NCBI GenBank assembly: GCA_030848705.1
Contig: CM061242.1
Span: 129,962,757-130,026,756, forward strand
Origin: Heracleum sosnowskyi
Taxonomy: Eukaryota > Streptophyta > Magnoliopsida > Apiales > Apiaceae
Direction of reading: 5' to 3'
DNA: 64,000 bases
Of this stretch, positions 11,274 through 22,280 are shown piece by piece. Position 1 is the first letter of the stretch; every line of letters begins with the position of its first letter. The position numbers and the translations under genes were made by a program. The notes beneath the pieces are model-generated. The model was not told the origin of the DNA, made no database searches, and saw nothing but the letters and a program-made list of their open reading frames with translations.

Positions 11274-14200
11274 ATGACGACTCTGAATATTCTGGCAACA
11301 TCTGCTTCTGCGAAAACTGTCATTCCCGAGCATACTCGCAGGTCAGCTAATTACCATCCTAGCGTTTGGGGAGACAAGTTCCTAGCATACGAGAGATCTA
11401 ATCAAGGGGTTAGATATTTGTCATCGTATTCTTTCCGCCTTTTCGTTTTTTTAATTATCTTTGCACCAAAATTTATTAATTATGATATTTTTTGTGACAT
11501 AATCTTGTGCAGAAAGATGACACAGACACAGTGGAACAACTCCAAAAATTGAAAGAAGAAGTTAGGAAGATGTTAGTACTGCAAACAGCCGAAAAACCGA
11601 AACAACTGATCAACTTGATTGATATTATCCAACGATTGGGTATTTCGTACCATTTCCAAGCTGAGATTGAGGTTCTGTTGCAGCAGATGAGCAACATCTT
11701 TCATGAACTTTGTGCTAGTGAAGTTGTTGATGACCTTCATGATGTTGCCCTAGGTTTTCGATTACTAAGGCAAGCCAGACATAAGGTGTCCTCTAGTAAG
11801 TTATTTTAATTCTTTATACACTTTTGTTGAGTATTATACTATATTTCAACACTCCCCCTCACTCGAAATCCCATCATTTTTGGGTTGAAGAGTGGATCAC
11901 GGGCGCCCATTTTTGGGGCATAATTTTTGCCTTTCGTCGTGTCCCTCATAAATTGTGAGAATATTGGGGGTGGCAGGGAGTCGAACTCGTGACCCCCGCC
12001 GACCAGAGCTCTGATACCATGTTGAGTAACCAGCTCATCTAAAACCTTAAGGTGTTATAGGAAGGCCCCAAATGGATCTTATGCTATATTTCAACAACTT
12101 TCGATGAGGAACTAAATATACTGTAACAAAAACCTGAAGCATGTCAACTTTACTACATAACGATTTTTTTTTTTTTTAAAAAATACTTCAATGCACACCT
12201 TACTATATACATACGTGAATGTTTCTGCCATATATGTCCGGGTCATGTTTCTTGTAGTGTAAGGATGAGTGCAAAACTTGATAACATTGAATGTTTGAAG
12301 CAGATGTGTTCCGCATATTCATGGATGACAACAGGAAGTTCAAGGAGTATTTGCTTAGCGATACTCGAGGACTGTTAAGCATGTATGAAGCAACACATTT
12401 CAGGGTTCATGACGAAGAGATACTGGAAAAGGCACTTCAATTCACCACATTTAACCTAGAGAATTATCTGAAGTCCCACATGAGCAATCCTCTTGCAAGC
12501 GAGATCTCTCATGCACTTAAGTATCCTATTCGAAAGAATCTAAACAGGCTTGGAGTAAGGCAATACATTTCTGCTGAAGAAAAGAATGATTCGCATAATA
12601 GAGTTCTTCTCAAATTCGCAAAATTAGACTTCAATCAGTTGCAAAAAATGTATCAACAAGAGTTAGGTCACATTACCAGGTACATATCTACTTGTCGGGG
12701 TTAATGTTTAATGGTACGTAATTAATTAATTAACCACTAGGTAATCACATATTCACCTTAATTTATGATATATATTCGAAAATCCAGGTGGTGGAAAGAT
12801 TTAAATTTTGCTCAGAAACTTCCGTTTGCAAGGGATAGAGTAGTGGAATGTTACTTCTGGATCTTAGGGGTGTACTTTGAGCCTCAATATTGTATAGCCA
12901 GAAGATTTCTAACGAAAGTTATTATGCTTGCATCGGTAGTTGATGACATATACGATTTGTATGGTACCTTTGAAGAACTTTTACTCTTCACTGATGCAAT
13001 TGAACGGTAAATTCGTGCACTTTACTGATTTTGTTTCTTAAATTTCCTACCAGATATGTTAGAAATTGGACATTACATGAAATATACTTGTTTGATCTTA
13101 TGACTTACTAATTAATAAGAAATATACAATGGTCAGATGGGACACCAGAGATTTAGATTTGCTACCGGATTACATGAAAGTTTGTTATCAAGCTCTCCTT
13201 GATACTTACAGCGAAATGGAGACAGTTCTAGACAAAGAAGCTGGAAGACCCACGTATCGTGTTCATGAAGCAAAAAAATCTGTAAGTCGCATAAGATAGA
13301 TTATTTTTTATAGTTATGTACGTAGCTTCTTTGTGATAAGGGGATGCAGAGGTGCGGTAATGACCTTATCATGATCAGGAATGGACTATCTACAGGGGTG
13401 CAACCCTCTCCCCCATAATCTCCCTCCTTTTACTATCTATGTCGCACCAATTTCCGGCTGTATATATGGTACTAGAACCATTATATTCAAGATTGTATTA
13501 ATATTGGACTACACTCTAATATAGTTGTAGTAATTATTACTTGTGACATTCTGTTTGGATCGGGAAAATATATACTTGAAAACCTCCTTTGATCGAGTTT
13601 CAAAATTCTGAAAACCTTGTGTTTAATATACAGTTTACAAGGTTAGCTAAGGCATATCTTGATGAAGCTAAGTGGTTTAAAGAAAGTTACTTTCCAACTA
13701 CAGAAGAGTATATGAATGTGGCACTCGTGTCCGCTGGCTATGGAACGATGGCTACTAATTCGTTTGTAGGTATGGGGGACGTTGCAACAAGGAAAGCCTT
13801 CCAATGGGTATCTAATGATCCTTTGATTGTTCGAGCTTCGTCCTTAATTGCAAGACTCTGTGATGACATGACAGGCCATGAGGTTAGAATATGATTTTCC
13901 TTCTGTTTTGTTGCATTGTGGATAGTATATTGTTAATTAACAAAAAATCAAGCTTCAAGATATTTAACTTTCTAATATACTTTGATTACGAATCTTTGTG
14001 AGTTTCAGTTTGAGCAGGAGAAAGGAGACATACCCTCAGCTGTTGAGTGCTACATGAAACAGCATGGTGCAACAAAAGACGAGGCGTATTCTGAATTGCA
14101 GAAAAGAGTTACAAATGCTTGGAAGGATATAAACCAGGAGTGTCTTGGTCCAGCTCAAATTCCATTGTCTCTCCTTGCAAGAATTGATAATCTTACACGA

Positions 14201-14302
14201 GCCATCAATATACTCTATGATGGTGATGACGGCTACACACATTCATCTACAAGGACAAAGGATCTTATAGTGTCTGTGCTCGTTGATCCGGTTCCATTTT
14301 GA
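11274..14302 (+). CDS. terpene synthase, TPS-a type (probable sesquiterpene synthase), seven exons
   Basis: The enzyme would ionise a prenyl diphosphate, probably farnesyl diphosphate in the cytosol, and cyclise it. Exons by GT/AG borders and frame: 11274-11408, 11513-11795, 12304-12679, 12788-13006, 13137-13281, 13634-13882, 14009-14302. They add to 1701 nt (566 residues) with all phases matching. Lengths such as 376, 219 and 249 nt are typical of this family. Motifs: RRx8W with HPSVWGD near residue 25, RDR upstream of the active site, DDIYD in exon 4, and the second metal site DDMTGHEFE across exons 6-7 (Gly at the usual Ser/Thr position, seen in other family members). There is no plastid transit peptide before the RR motif, which supports TPS-a. 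No stop or frameshift is visible, so it appears intact. The product cannot be predicted. Confidence 0.9.
11825..12096 (-). mobile_element. TRIM (miniature LTR retrotransposon) in intron 2 of the terpene synthase
   Basis: On the minus strand it reads LTR 12096-12020 (77 bp, TGTTGA to TCAACA), then TGGTATCAGAGC (initiator-Met tRNA site, 12008-12019), a short noncoding interior, a GAGGGGGAG purine tract, and a 27-bp 3' LTR at 11825-11851 with the same termini but an internal deletion of about 50 bp. The 5-bp target duplication ACTTT flanks it at 11820-11824 and 12097-12101. It encodes nothing and lies within the 508-bp intron, sparing both splice sites. Confidence 0.92.
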
Positions 14303-14429
14303 CCATCTTTATATTGATCAGTTGATAACAGCTACATTCACTTCACTTGTCGTTGTTGTGGTGTCATTTAACTCTGCAAAATGTTTCCATTTGCATTTTG
14401 ATTGTTTAATCCCATAGTATTTAATAAAA
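14303..14429 (+). terminator. 3' UTR and likely polyadenylation signal of the terpene synthase
   Basis: AATAAA occurs at 14423-14428, about 120 bp after the stop codon. This hexamer lies within the 9-bp target duplication of the adjacent MITE, so an identical hexamer occurs again at 15205-15210. Confidence 0.5.
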
Positions 14430-15202
14430 GAGTTAATTGCACTTTCCATCCCTCAACTTTACTCCAATTTCAATTATGTATATGTAGTTTCATAAATTAC
14501 ATTTTGCATCCCCGAACTTTAAAATATAAATCGAATCACAACCCCGTTTTTTTATAAAAAATAATATTTTTTTAACGAATATATTGACAAATGCGATATA
14601 AAATTATTACAGTGATGATATAAATTTTAGATTCTAAACATGTAACTAATTTTAAATCATAATTTAATATTATTTTATGACTATTAATCAATTATAATTT
14701 ATTTATTAAAAAATTGAACTAATATATTTTCATTAAATAAAGTTGTGATTACTATGATATATGATACGCATAAAATCATTAAAATATATTTGTACTATCT
14801 TAAAATATAGATTATATAATTGTTGCATAATTTGATATCGCATTTGTCAATACATTCGTTAAAGAAATATTATTTTTGATAGAAAACGTATAAGGGGTTG
14901 TGATTCGATCTATGATTTAAAGTTTGAGATGCAAAAAATAATATTAAATTATAATTTAAAATTTTTAAAAGTGTAAAATTAGTTACATGTTTAAAATCTA
15001 AAATTTACATCATCACTGCAATAATTTATATCGTATTTGTCAATATATTCGTTAAAAACAATATTATTTTTGATAAAAACGTTTAAGGGGTTGTGATTCG
15101 AATTATATTTTAAAGTTTGGGGATGCAAAGTGCAATTTATGAAACTACATATACATAATTGAAATTGGGGTAAAGCTGAGGGATGCAAAGTGCAATTAAC
15201 TC
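14430..15202. mobile_element. Mutator-type MITE with long terminal inverted repeats
   Basis: The ends GAGTTAATTGCACTTT and its inverse AAAGTGCAATTAACTC begin inverted repeats that can be followed, with some mismatches, for roughly 200 bp on each side (14430-14660 and 14970-15202). A perfect 9-bp target duplication TTAATAAAA is at 14421-14429 and 15203-15211, the length typical of Mutator-like elements. A third, partial copy of the right arm lies at about 14805-14940. There is no transposase reading frame. Confidence 0.9.
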
Positions 15203-16525
15203 TTAATAAAATTATATGAGTAAAGTTTTAATTGATTTAAATATTAATTAAAATCAAAATAATTATTGAATGTTCATTGGTTAATCGTGTTGTATGGATA
15301 GATTAATAAAACTATATTAGAATTTTTTTAATAGATTTATATTTAAATTAAAAATAAATTAATTTTTGAGTTTTGATTGGTTGATTGATTACTTTTATTT
15401 TTTTATTAATTATTTTATTTAAATTGTATGTTATAAAAAATTATATTAAACCCGGATTTTATAAGTTTAATATAATAATATTATCATTATATCTATATTT
15501 TGTCCGTGTTATTTTTAATTCGAATATGAGTTGTTTTACTTAAAAAATATAAAACAAATAATGTCCTTAAAAAGACATTTAGTTACTTATTAATAATTAT
15601 ATAAAATTATATAACATTTATATATATCTTGCCCATGTTACTTTTAGAAAATTAGTTTTTTAAATTAGAAAATATAAAATTATATTACCTTTTTATATAT
15701 ATGTTGTTCATGTTACTTTTAGAAAATTAGTTGTTTAATTTAAAAAAAAAATAAAAAAGGTTATGTGTTTAGCTGAAAATGGTAAATGGTTATTTATTAA
15801 TAATTATATAAAACAATATTATCAATACATATTTATTTTCCATGTGTTAAGTTTAGAAGAAGAGTTGTTTTAGTTAGAAAATGGAGAAGAGATCATGTGT
15901 TTTTGATGAAAAAGGTAATCAGATATAAATATGTAATAATATTACTATTATATATATATATATATATTACTTATTTTATTTTTAGAAAATAGGTTGTTTT
16001 GGTTAGAAAAAAATATAAAATAGGTAATGTATTTTAGCTGAAAAAATATAAAATTATATTACTTTTTTATATATATGTTGCTCATGTTACTTTTAGAAAA
16101 TTAGTTGTTTAAGTTAGGAAAAAAAAGATTATGTGTTTTTATCTAAAAAGGATAAATGATTATTTATTAATAATTATATATAACAATATTATCCTTACAT
16201 ATTTATTTTCCATGTGTTATGTTTAGAAGATGAGTTGTTTTAGTTGGAAAATGTTGAACAGATAATGTGTTTTTGCTGAAAAATGTAATCAGTTATAAAT
16301 ATGTAATAATATTATTATTTTATATATATGTTACCTATTTTATTTTTAGAAGATTAGTTGTTTTGGTTAGAAAAATATATAAAATAGTTAATGTGTTTTA
16401 GCTCAAAAAATTAATTAATTATAAATAAATTGATTATAGATAGGCCCGGCGCAAATTATAGATAGCCGCAGTCAATACCGAACTAAAGACTAACCAAAAC
16501 TTTTAATGTTTCGTCTTTAATAATA
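15203..16525 (-). mobile_element. degenerate Helitron-related unit at the left end of the array
   Basis: This AT-rich stretch has several imperfect internal repeats around ATGTTACTTTTAGAAAATTA (about 15600-16400). Its right edge carries a Helitron 5'-end-like block (ACTTTTAATGTTTCGTCTTT, 16499-16518) on the minus strand, directly against the next unit. I cannot fix its left end. There is no coding capacity. Confidence 0.5.
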
Positions 16526-17414
16526 CTAGCTTAAAACCCATGCGATGCACGGATTATTAATTGTTATTTTATTATTATATTTTTAATATTTTATTAATTG
16601 TATTTGTTAAAAAAATAAGTAGACATGTTAAAATAGCTAAATACTTTTAATTAATTAAAAACATTAAAACAGATTTAAAAATACATAAAAATAAAAAATG
16701 TAACATATATTTAGTTTAAAAAGGTAAATGTCCGTGATATTTTTGAAAAATGAGGTTTTAAAATTTAATAATTAAAAGTATTTAAATTCGTTTTAAAATA
16801 AATAAGTAAAGGTATCCTCTAATAATTTTGGGAAAAAAATAAATTTTAGTGAGAAAAAATAGAAAAATTAAATTGAAAAAGACAATTTCTCGTGATATAT
16901 TTAGAAAAGAAAGGATTTTGTTAGAAAAAATATATAACGTGTTTTAGAGTAATTGGTTATAAATAGGTATTTGATTATTTATATTTTAATATTCTTAATG
17001 ATTGCATTTGTTAAGAAAAATAAATAGACATGTTAAAATAGGTAAACTTTTAAAAAATAATTATAATATTATATGTTTAAAAATAAATAACTAAAGGTTT
17101 GTCGGTGATATTTTTGGAAAATGAGGGATTTTAATAAGAAAAAATAGAAAAACTAACATGTTTTAGATAAAAAAAGGTAATTGTCATGTTTGAAAAAATA
17201 AGGGAATTTGTTAGAAAAAATAATGTATTTTAGGGAAAAAAAGGTAATTGGTTATAAATAGGTAATATTATTATTTAATAATATATTTCTATAAATAAAT
17301 AAGGTTAATTAAGTAAAAACACGAAATATAGTTAAGGACAATTAAGTAAAATCACAACGTACCATACCGACCAACCAAACTTTTAATGTTTCGTCTATTA
17401 TATAATAGTATTGA
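16526..17414 (-). mobile_element. non-autonomous Helitron, array unit 2
   Basis: On the minus strand it starts TC (17414) and ends CTAG (16526-16529). About ten bases before that end is a hairpin (CCGTGCATCGCATGG), the standard 3' signal of Helitrons. The interior is AT-rich and noncoding with degenerate repeats. The start abuts the CTAG end of unit 3 with no base between, so the units are head to tail. Confidence 0.75.
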
Positions 17415-18297
17415 CTAGCATAAAACCGTGCGATGCACGAATTGTTAATTGTTATTTTATTATTATATTTTTAATATTTTATTAATTGTATTTGTTAAAA
17501 AAATAAGTAGGCATGTTAAAATAGCTAAATACTTTTAATTAATTAAAAACATTAAAACGGATTTTAAAATAAATAAGTAAGGGTTTGCCCGTTATATTTT
17601 TGGAAAATGACGGATTTTAGTAAGAAAAAATAAAAAATGTAACATATATTTAGTTTAAAAAGGTAAATGCCGTGATATTTTTGGAAAATGAGGTTTTAAA
17701 ATTTAATAATTAAAAGTATTTATATTTGTTTTAAAATAAATAAGTAAAGGGTTTTTTATGATATTTTTGGAAAAAAAATGAATTTTAGTAACAAATATAG
17801 AAAAAGACAATTTCCCGTGATATATTTATTAAAGAAGAGTTTGTTAGAAAAAAATCTATAATGTGTTTTAGAGTAATTGGATATAAATAGGTATTTGATT
17901 ATTTATATTTTAATATTCTTAGTGATTGTATTTGTTAAGAAAAATAAGTAAACATGTTAAAATAGGTAAACTTTAAAAAAATAATTATAATATTATATGT
18001 TTAAAAATAAATAACTAAAGGTTTTTCCGTGATATTTTTGGAAAATGAGTGGTTTTAGTAAGGAAAAATAGAAAAACTAACATTTTTTTTAATTTAAGAA
18101 AGGTAATTGCCATGTTTGAAAAAGTAGGGAAATATGTTAGAAAAAATAATGTATTTTTAGGGAAAAATGGTAATTGGTTATAAATAGGTAATATTATTAT
18201 TTAATAATATATTTTTATAAATAAGTAAGGTTAATTAAGTAAAAACACGAAATATAGTTAAGGACAATTAAGTAAAATCACACGTACCATAACCGGT
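17415..18297 (-). mobile_element. non-autonomous Helitron, array unit 3 (5' end replaced)
   Basis: The CTAG end is at 17415-17418, with the hairpin CGTGCATCGCACG just inside on the minus strand. The first 200 bases are nearly the same as unit 2. Homology continues to the block AAAATCACACGTACCAT near 18276-18293 and then stops where a foreign segment begins, so the true 5' end (as seen in unit 2) is missing or displaced. Confidence 0.72.
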
Positions 18298-18877
18298 TTG
18301 GATGTAACTGTAATCAATGAGGAAAGCAATTTGCTTGCGGCATATCTTGCTGAGTATGGAGCTCATCACTGGACTTCAATGCTCATCATCAAAGGTATTT
18401 GAAAGGTATTTTTGGTAGAGTTCGAGAATTGTGGTTTAATGACATGGGTTTGGGGCCGGTGGATCCTCAATTCCAAGCCATTCATGAGGAAGACCCGGAG
18501 GAAACTGAAAATGATGGTGATATAGTGAATGCCGGTTCTGAGGCAAATGTAGCGGTTGTCTTGGAGCCAGTGGTTGATCAGGAAATGGTTTGATGAGTAC
18601 CTACGTTTCTAAGCTATGATGGCGTCCTCTGTCGGGTTTTTCAGTCAGTTTTTTCTCGTTTTTATGTCTTTCAATTTGTCCCCTGTTAAGTTTTAGTTTC
18701 TTGCGGAGAAGTCTATTGTAGGTTTCTTTTGTTTTTTCATTGTTTTCTATTGTTAGGACTTAGGGGGTAGTCTTATTGGGGTGCGATATGGCATTAGTAT
18801 TGTGTAGCTGGTGGCCAATCTTTGAACTCTTGTACTCTACATTTATGTGCTATGAATGGTCTTGGTTGTAAAAAAAA
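18298..18877 (+). other. gene-like fragment inside the Helitron array, ending in an A tract
   Basis: This segment differs sharply from its AT-rich surroundings in base composition. It contains an open stretch (to the stop at 18591-18593) with residues such as FGRVRELWFNDMGLGP and an acidic end, then about 280 bp resembling a 3' UTR and a run of A just before the CTAG of the next unit. I do not recognise the protein. It may be a captured exon or the 3' end of a LINE or retrogene. No start or domain can be supported. Confidence 0.4.
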
Positions 18878-20564
18878 CTAGCTTAAAACGATGCACGGAT
18901 TGTTAATTGTTATTTTATTATTATTTTTTAATTGTATTTGTTAAAAGAATAAGTAGGCATGTTAAAATAGCTAAACACTTTTAATTAATTAAAAATATTA
19001 AAACAGATTTTAAAATAAATAAATAAATAAGGGTTTGCTCGTTATATATTTGGAAAAGGAGGGGTTTTAGTATGGAAAAATAAAAAATGTAAGATATATT
19101 TAGTTTAAAATAAATAAGGCCGTGATATTTTTGAAAAATGAGGTTTTAAAATTTTAAAATTTAAATTATTTAAATACGTTTTAAAATAAATAAGTAAAGG
19201 GGTTGTCCGTGATATTTTTACAAAAAGAATGGATTTTAATGAGAAAAATAAAAAAAGTAAATTGAAAAAGGCAAATTCACGTGATATATTTAGAAAATCA
19301 GGGACTTTTTTAGAAAAAATCTATAATATGTTTTAGCTGAAAAGGTAATTGGTTATAAATAAGTATTTGATTATTTATATTTTAATATTTTTAGTAATTG
19401 CATTTGTTAAGAAAAATAAGTAGGCATGTTGAAATAGGTAAACTTTTAAAAAAAAATAATTATAATATTAGGTTTAAAAATAAATAACTAAAGGTGTCCG
19501 TGATATTTTTAGAAAATGAGGAGTTTTAGTAAGGAAAAATAGAAAAACTAACATGTTTTAGTTAAAAAAAAGTAATTTCCCGTGATATATTTGAAAAAGT
19601 AGGGGAATTTTTTAGAAAAAATAAAAAAATAATTTATTTTAGGTGAAATGGTAATTGGTTATAAATAGGTAATATTATTATTTAATAACATATTTTTATA
19701 AATAAGTAACGTTATTAAGTAAAAACACGAATTTAATAATTATTATTTTTATTATTTATGTTTTAATATTCTATTAATCTGCATTTGCTAAAAAAAAATA
19801 AGTAGGCGTGTTAAACTTTTTTAAATAATTAAAAATATTAAAATAGATTTTAAAATAAATTAATAATTGTTTGCCCGTGATATTTTTGGAAAACGAGGGG
19901 TCTTAGTAAAGAAAAATAGAAAAAGTAACATGTTTTAGCTGAAAAGGTAAGTGCCCGTAATTAAAAGTATTTAAATATGCTTCACAATAAATAAGTAAGG
20001 ATTTGTCCAGAATATTTTTGGAAAATGAGGGGTTTAGTAAAGAAAAATCAGAAAAAGTAACATGTTTTAGTTGAAAAATGTAATTGCCCGTGATTTATTT
20101 AGAAAAAGAGAAGATTTTGTTAGAAAAGATAATGTATTTTAGCTAAAAAGGTAGTTGGTTATAAAAATGTTATTATTTAATAATGATTTTTTTAGAAAAT
20201 GAAAAAAATAGAAAAAGTAACATAATTAAAAGTATTAAAATAGATTTTAAAATAAATAAGTAAGGGTTTGCCCGTGATATTTTTTGGAAATGAGGGGTTT
20301 TAGTAAGGAAAAATAGAAAGATTAGCATATTTTTGTTAAAAAAGATAATCGCCAGTGTTTTTTTTAAAAAAGAGAGGATTTCGTAAGAGAAAAATAAAAA
20401 AAGGTAATGTATTTTAGCTGAAAAGGTAATTGGTTATAAATAATGTTATTATTTAGTGATAGTTTTAAAAAAAAAAATAAGTAAGGGTAATTAAGTAAAA
20501 TCACTAAGTACCGACCGTCTGTTTATCCGACTACCAAACTTTTAATATTTTGTCTTTAATAATA
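18878..20564 (-). mobile_element. non-autonomous Helitron, array unit 4
   Basis: The CTAG end is at 18878-18881 with a decayed hairpin (CGATGCACGG on the plus strand). The interior repeats, several times, a block of roughly 80 bp around GTGATATTTTTGGAAAATGA and AGTAACATGTTTTAGCTGAAAAGG. This makes it longer than units 2 and 3. A 5'-end-like block (ACTTTTAATATTTTGTCTTT) closes it near 20540-20560. It is noncoding. Confidence 0.7.
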
Positions 20565-21680
20565 TAGCTTAAAACCCGTATGATGCACGGGTTGTTTTTA
20601 ATAATTGTTAATTTTATTATATATATTTTATATTTTATTAATTGCATTTATTAAAAAAAATATAAGTAGGCGTGTTAAACATTTTAAAATAATTAAAAGT
20701 ATTAAAATGAATTTTAAAATAAATAATTAACTGTTTGTCCGTGATATTTTGGAAAAAGAGGGGTTTTAGTAATAAAAATAGAAAGTAACATGTTTTCGTT
20801 GAATTTTAAAATATAAAAGTAACGATTTGCTTTAAAATATAAAAGTAACGATTTGCCCGTGATATTTTTGAAAAAAGAGTGGGGTTTAGTAAGAAAAATA
20901 GAAAAGGTGACATGTTTTAGTTGAAAAAGGTAATTGTCAATTAAAAATATTAAAATATATTTTAAAGTAAATATGTAAGGGTTTTCTCGTGATATATTTG
21001 AAAAATAAAGGATTTTAGCAAAGGAAATAGAAAAAGTAACATGTTTTAGCTGAGAAGGAAATTGCCCCTGGTTTTTTTTAGAGAAAAATGGTAGTATAAT
21101 TTAATTGAAAGGGTAACTGATTATAATAATTAAATAAACAATTAAATAAGACAAATATTGTATCAAAAACAGGTACAAAAAAACACGTACCAAAACTTTC
21201 AATGTTTCGTCTTTATTAGTTAAAAAATATAAAAAAGAATATACGTTTTGGAAAAAAAAAACTAACCAGTTAGTCATTAATAATTATAATATTATTATTT
21301 TATTTTATTAAATAGAGTTATTCGTGATATTTTTGGAAAATTAGAGGTTTTATTTAGGAAAAATAGAAAAGTAGAAATTTTAGTTAGAAAATATAAAAAA
21401 GAATATACACTTTGCTAAAAATGGTAATGAGTTATTTATTAGCAATTATAACCTTATTATGTTATTTTATTAAATGAAACTGTCTATGATATTTTTGGAA
21501 AATGAGATGTTTTAGTTAGGAAAAATAGAAAAGATATTCTATATACTAATTTTAATATTTTATCTAACGATTCTCAATTATTTGATCAAAAATATCTTGA
21601 ATAGAGTGACCAGACTACAAAAACTTTGATGACCAGACTACAAAACTTTCAATGTTTAGTCTTTAATATAATAGTATAGA
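20565..21680 (-). mobile_element. non-autonomous Helitron, array unit 5 with intact 5' end
   Basis: On the minus strand the unit begins TCTATACTATTATATTAAAG at 21680, a typical plant Helitron 5' terminus, next to a T as expected for insertion between A and T. The 3' hairpin CCCGTGCATCATACGGG is at 20575-20591, with the terminal CTAG changed to CTAT. A second 5'-like block near 21194-21220 suggests that the unit is itself composite. Confidence 0.7.
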
Positions 21681-21929
21681 TTGATTGATAGATAGAAGGA
21701 TATAATGATATTTTTTTTAAGTATTTGCACAATAATATTACTACATACAAATGTAACACTAAATTCTTTTAATAAGTTCTTTTAGTAAATTGTTAATCTT
21801 TAGTCTATTAAAAATTTCACTTTTCTTATACAATACTAAATAATACTAAATAATATCAATTTTGTCTATGCAAGTCAATGTATACAAAATAATATTAGTA
21901 ATAGTAACTTGTCAATTACTTATTTATAA

Positions 21930-22280
21930 AAGAGTATAATCAAATAATAATATTATCTATTTATAATCAATTACCTTTTTCAGCTAAAACACATTACTTT
22001 TTTTATAACAAAATCTCATCCTTTTTCAAAAATATTACTGATAGTTACCTTTTTCAACTAAAACATGTTAACTTTTTGTTTTTCTTTGCTAAAATCACTA
22101 CTTTTTCACAAATATCACTAGCAAACCCGTACCTATTTATTTTAGAATCAATTCTAATGCTTTTAATTATTTTAAAATTTTATAAATTTTAACATATTTA
22201 CTTATTTTTTAACAAATACAATTAATAAAATATTAAAACATAATAATATAATAATTATTATTAAAAACAATTCGGTATAC
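21930..22280 (+). mobile_element. inverted partial copy of the Helitron family
   Basis: The segment reads on the plus strand like the units at 16526-21680 read on the minus strand (AATTACCTTTTTCAGCTAAA, then AACAAATACAATTAATAAAA and AATTATTATTAAAAACAATT). It lacks the terminal hairpin and CTAG. It therefore forms a long imperfect inverted repeat with the array. Confidence 0.6.

Noticed and set aside
12006..12019. tRNA-like sequence GAGCTCTGATACCA in the intron
   Set aside because: It is the inverse of the TRIM primer binding site and is not within a foldable tRNA gene.
11274..14302. Terpene synthase as a broken pseudogene (open frames appear in separate pieces)
   Set aside because: Every gap has GT/AG borders and the exon phases join to one complete frame with all motifs, so the gaps are introns.
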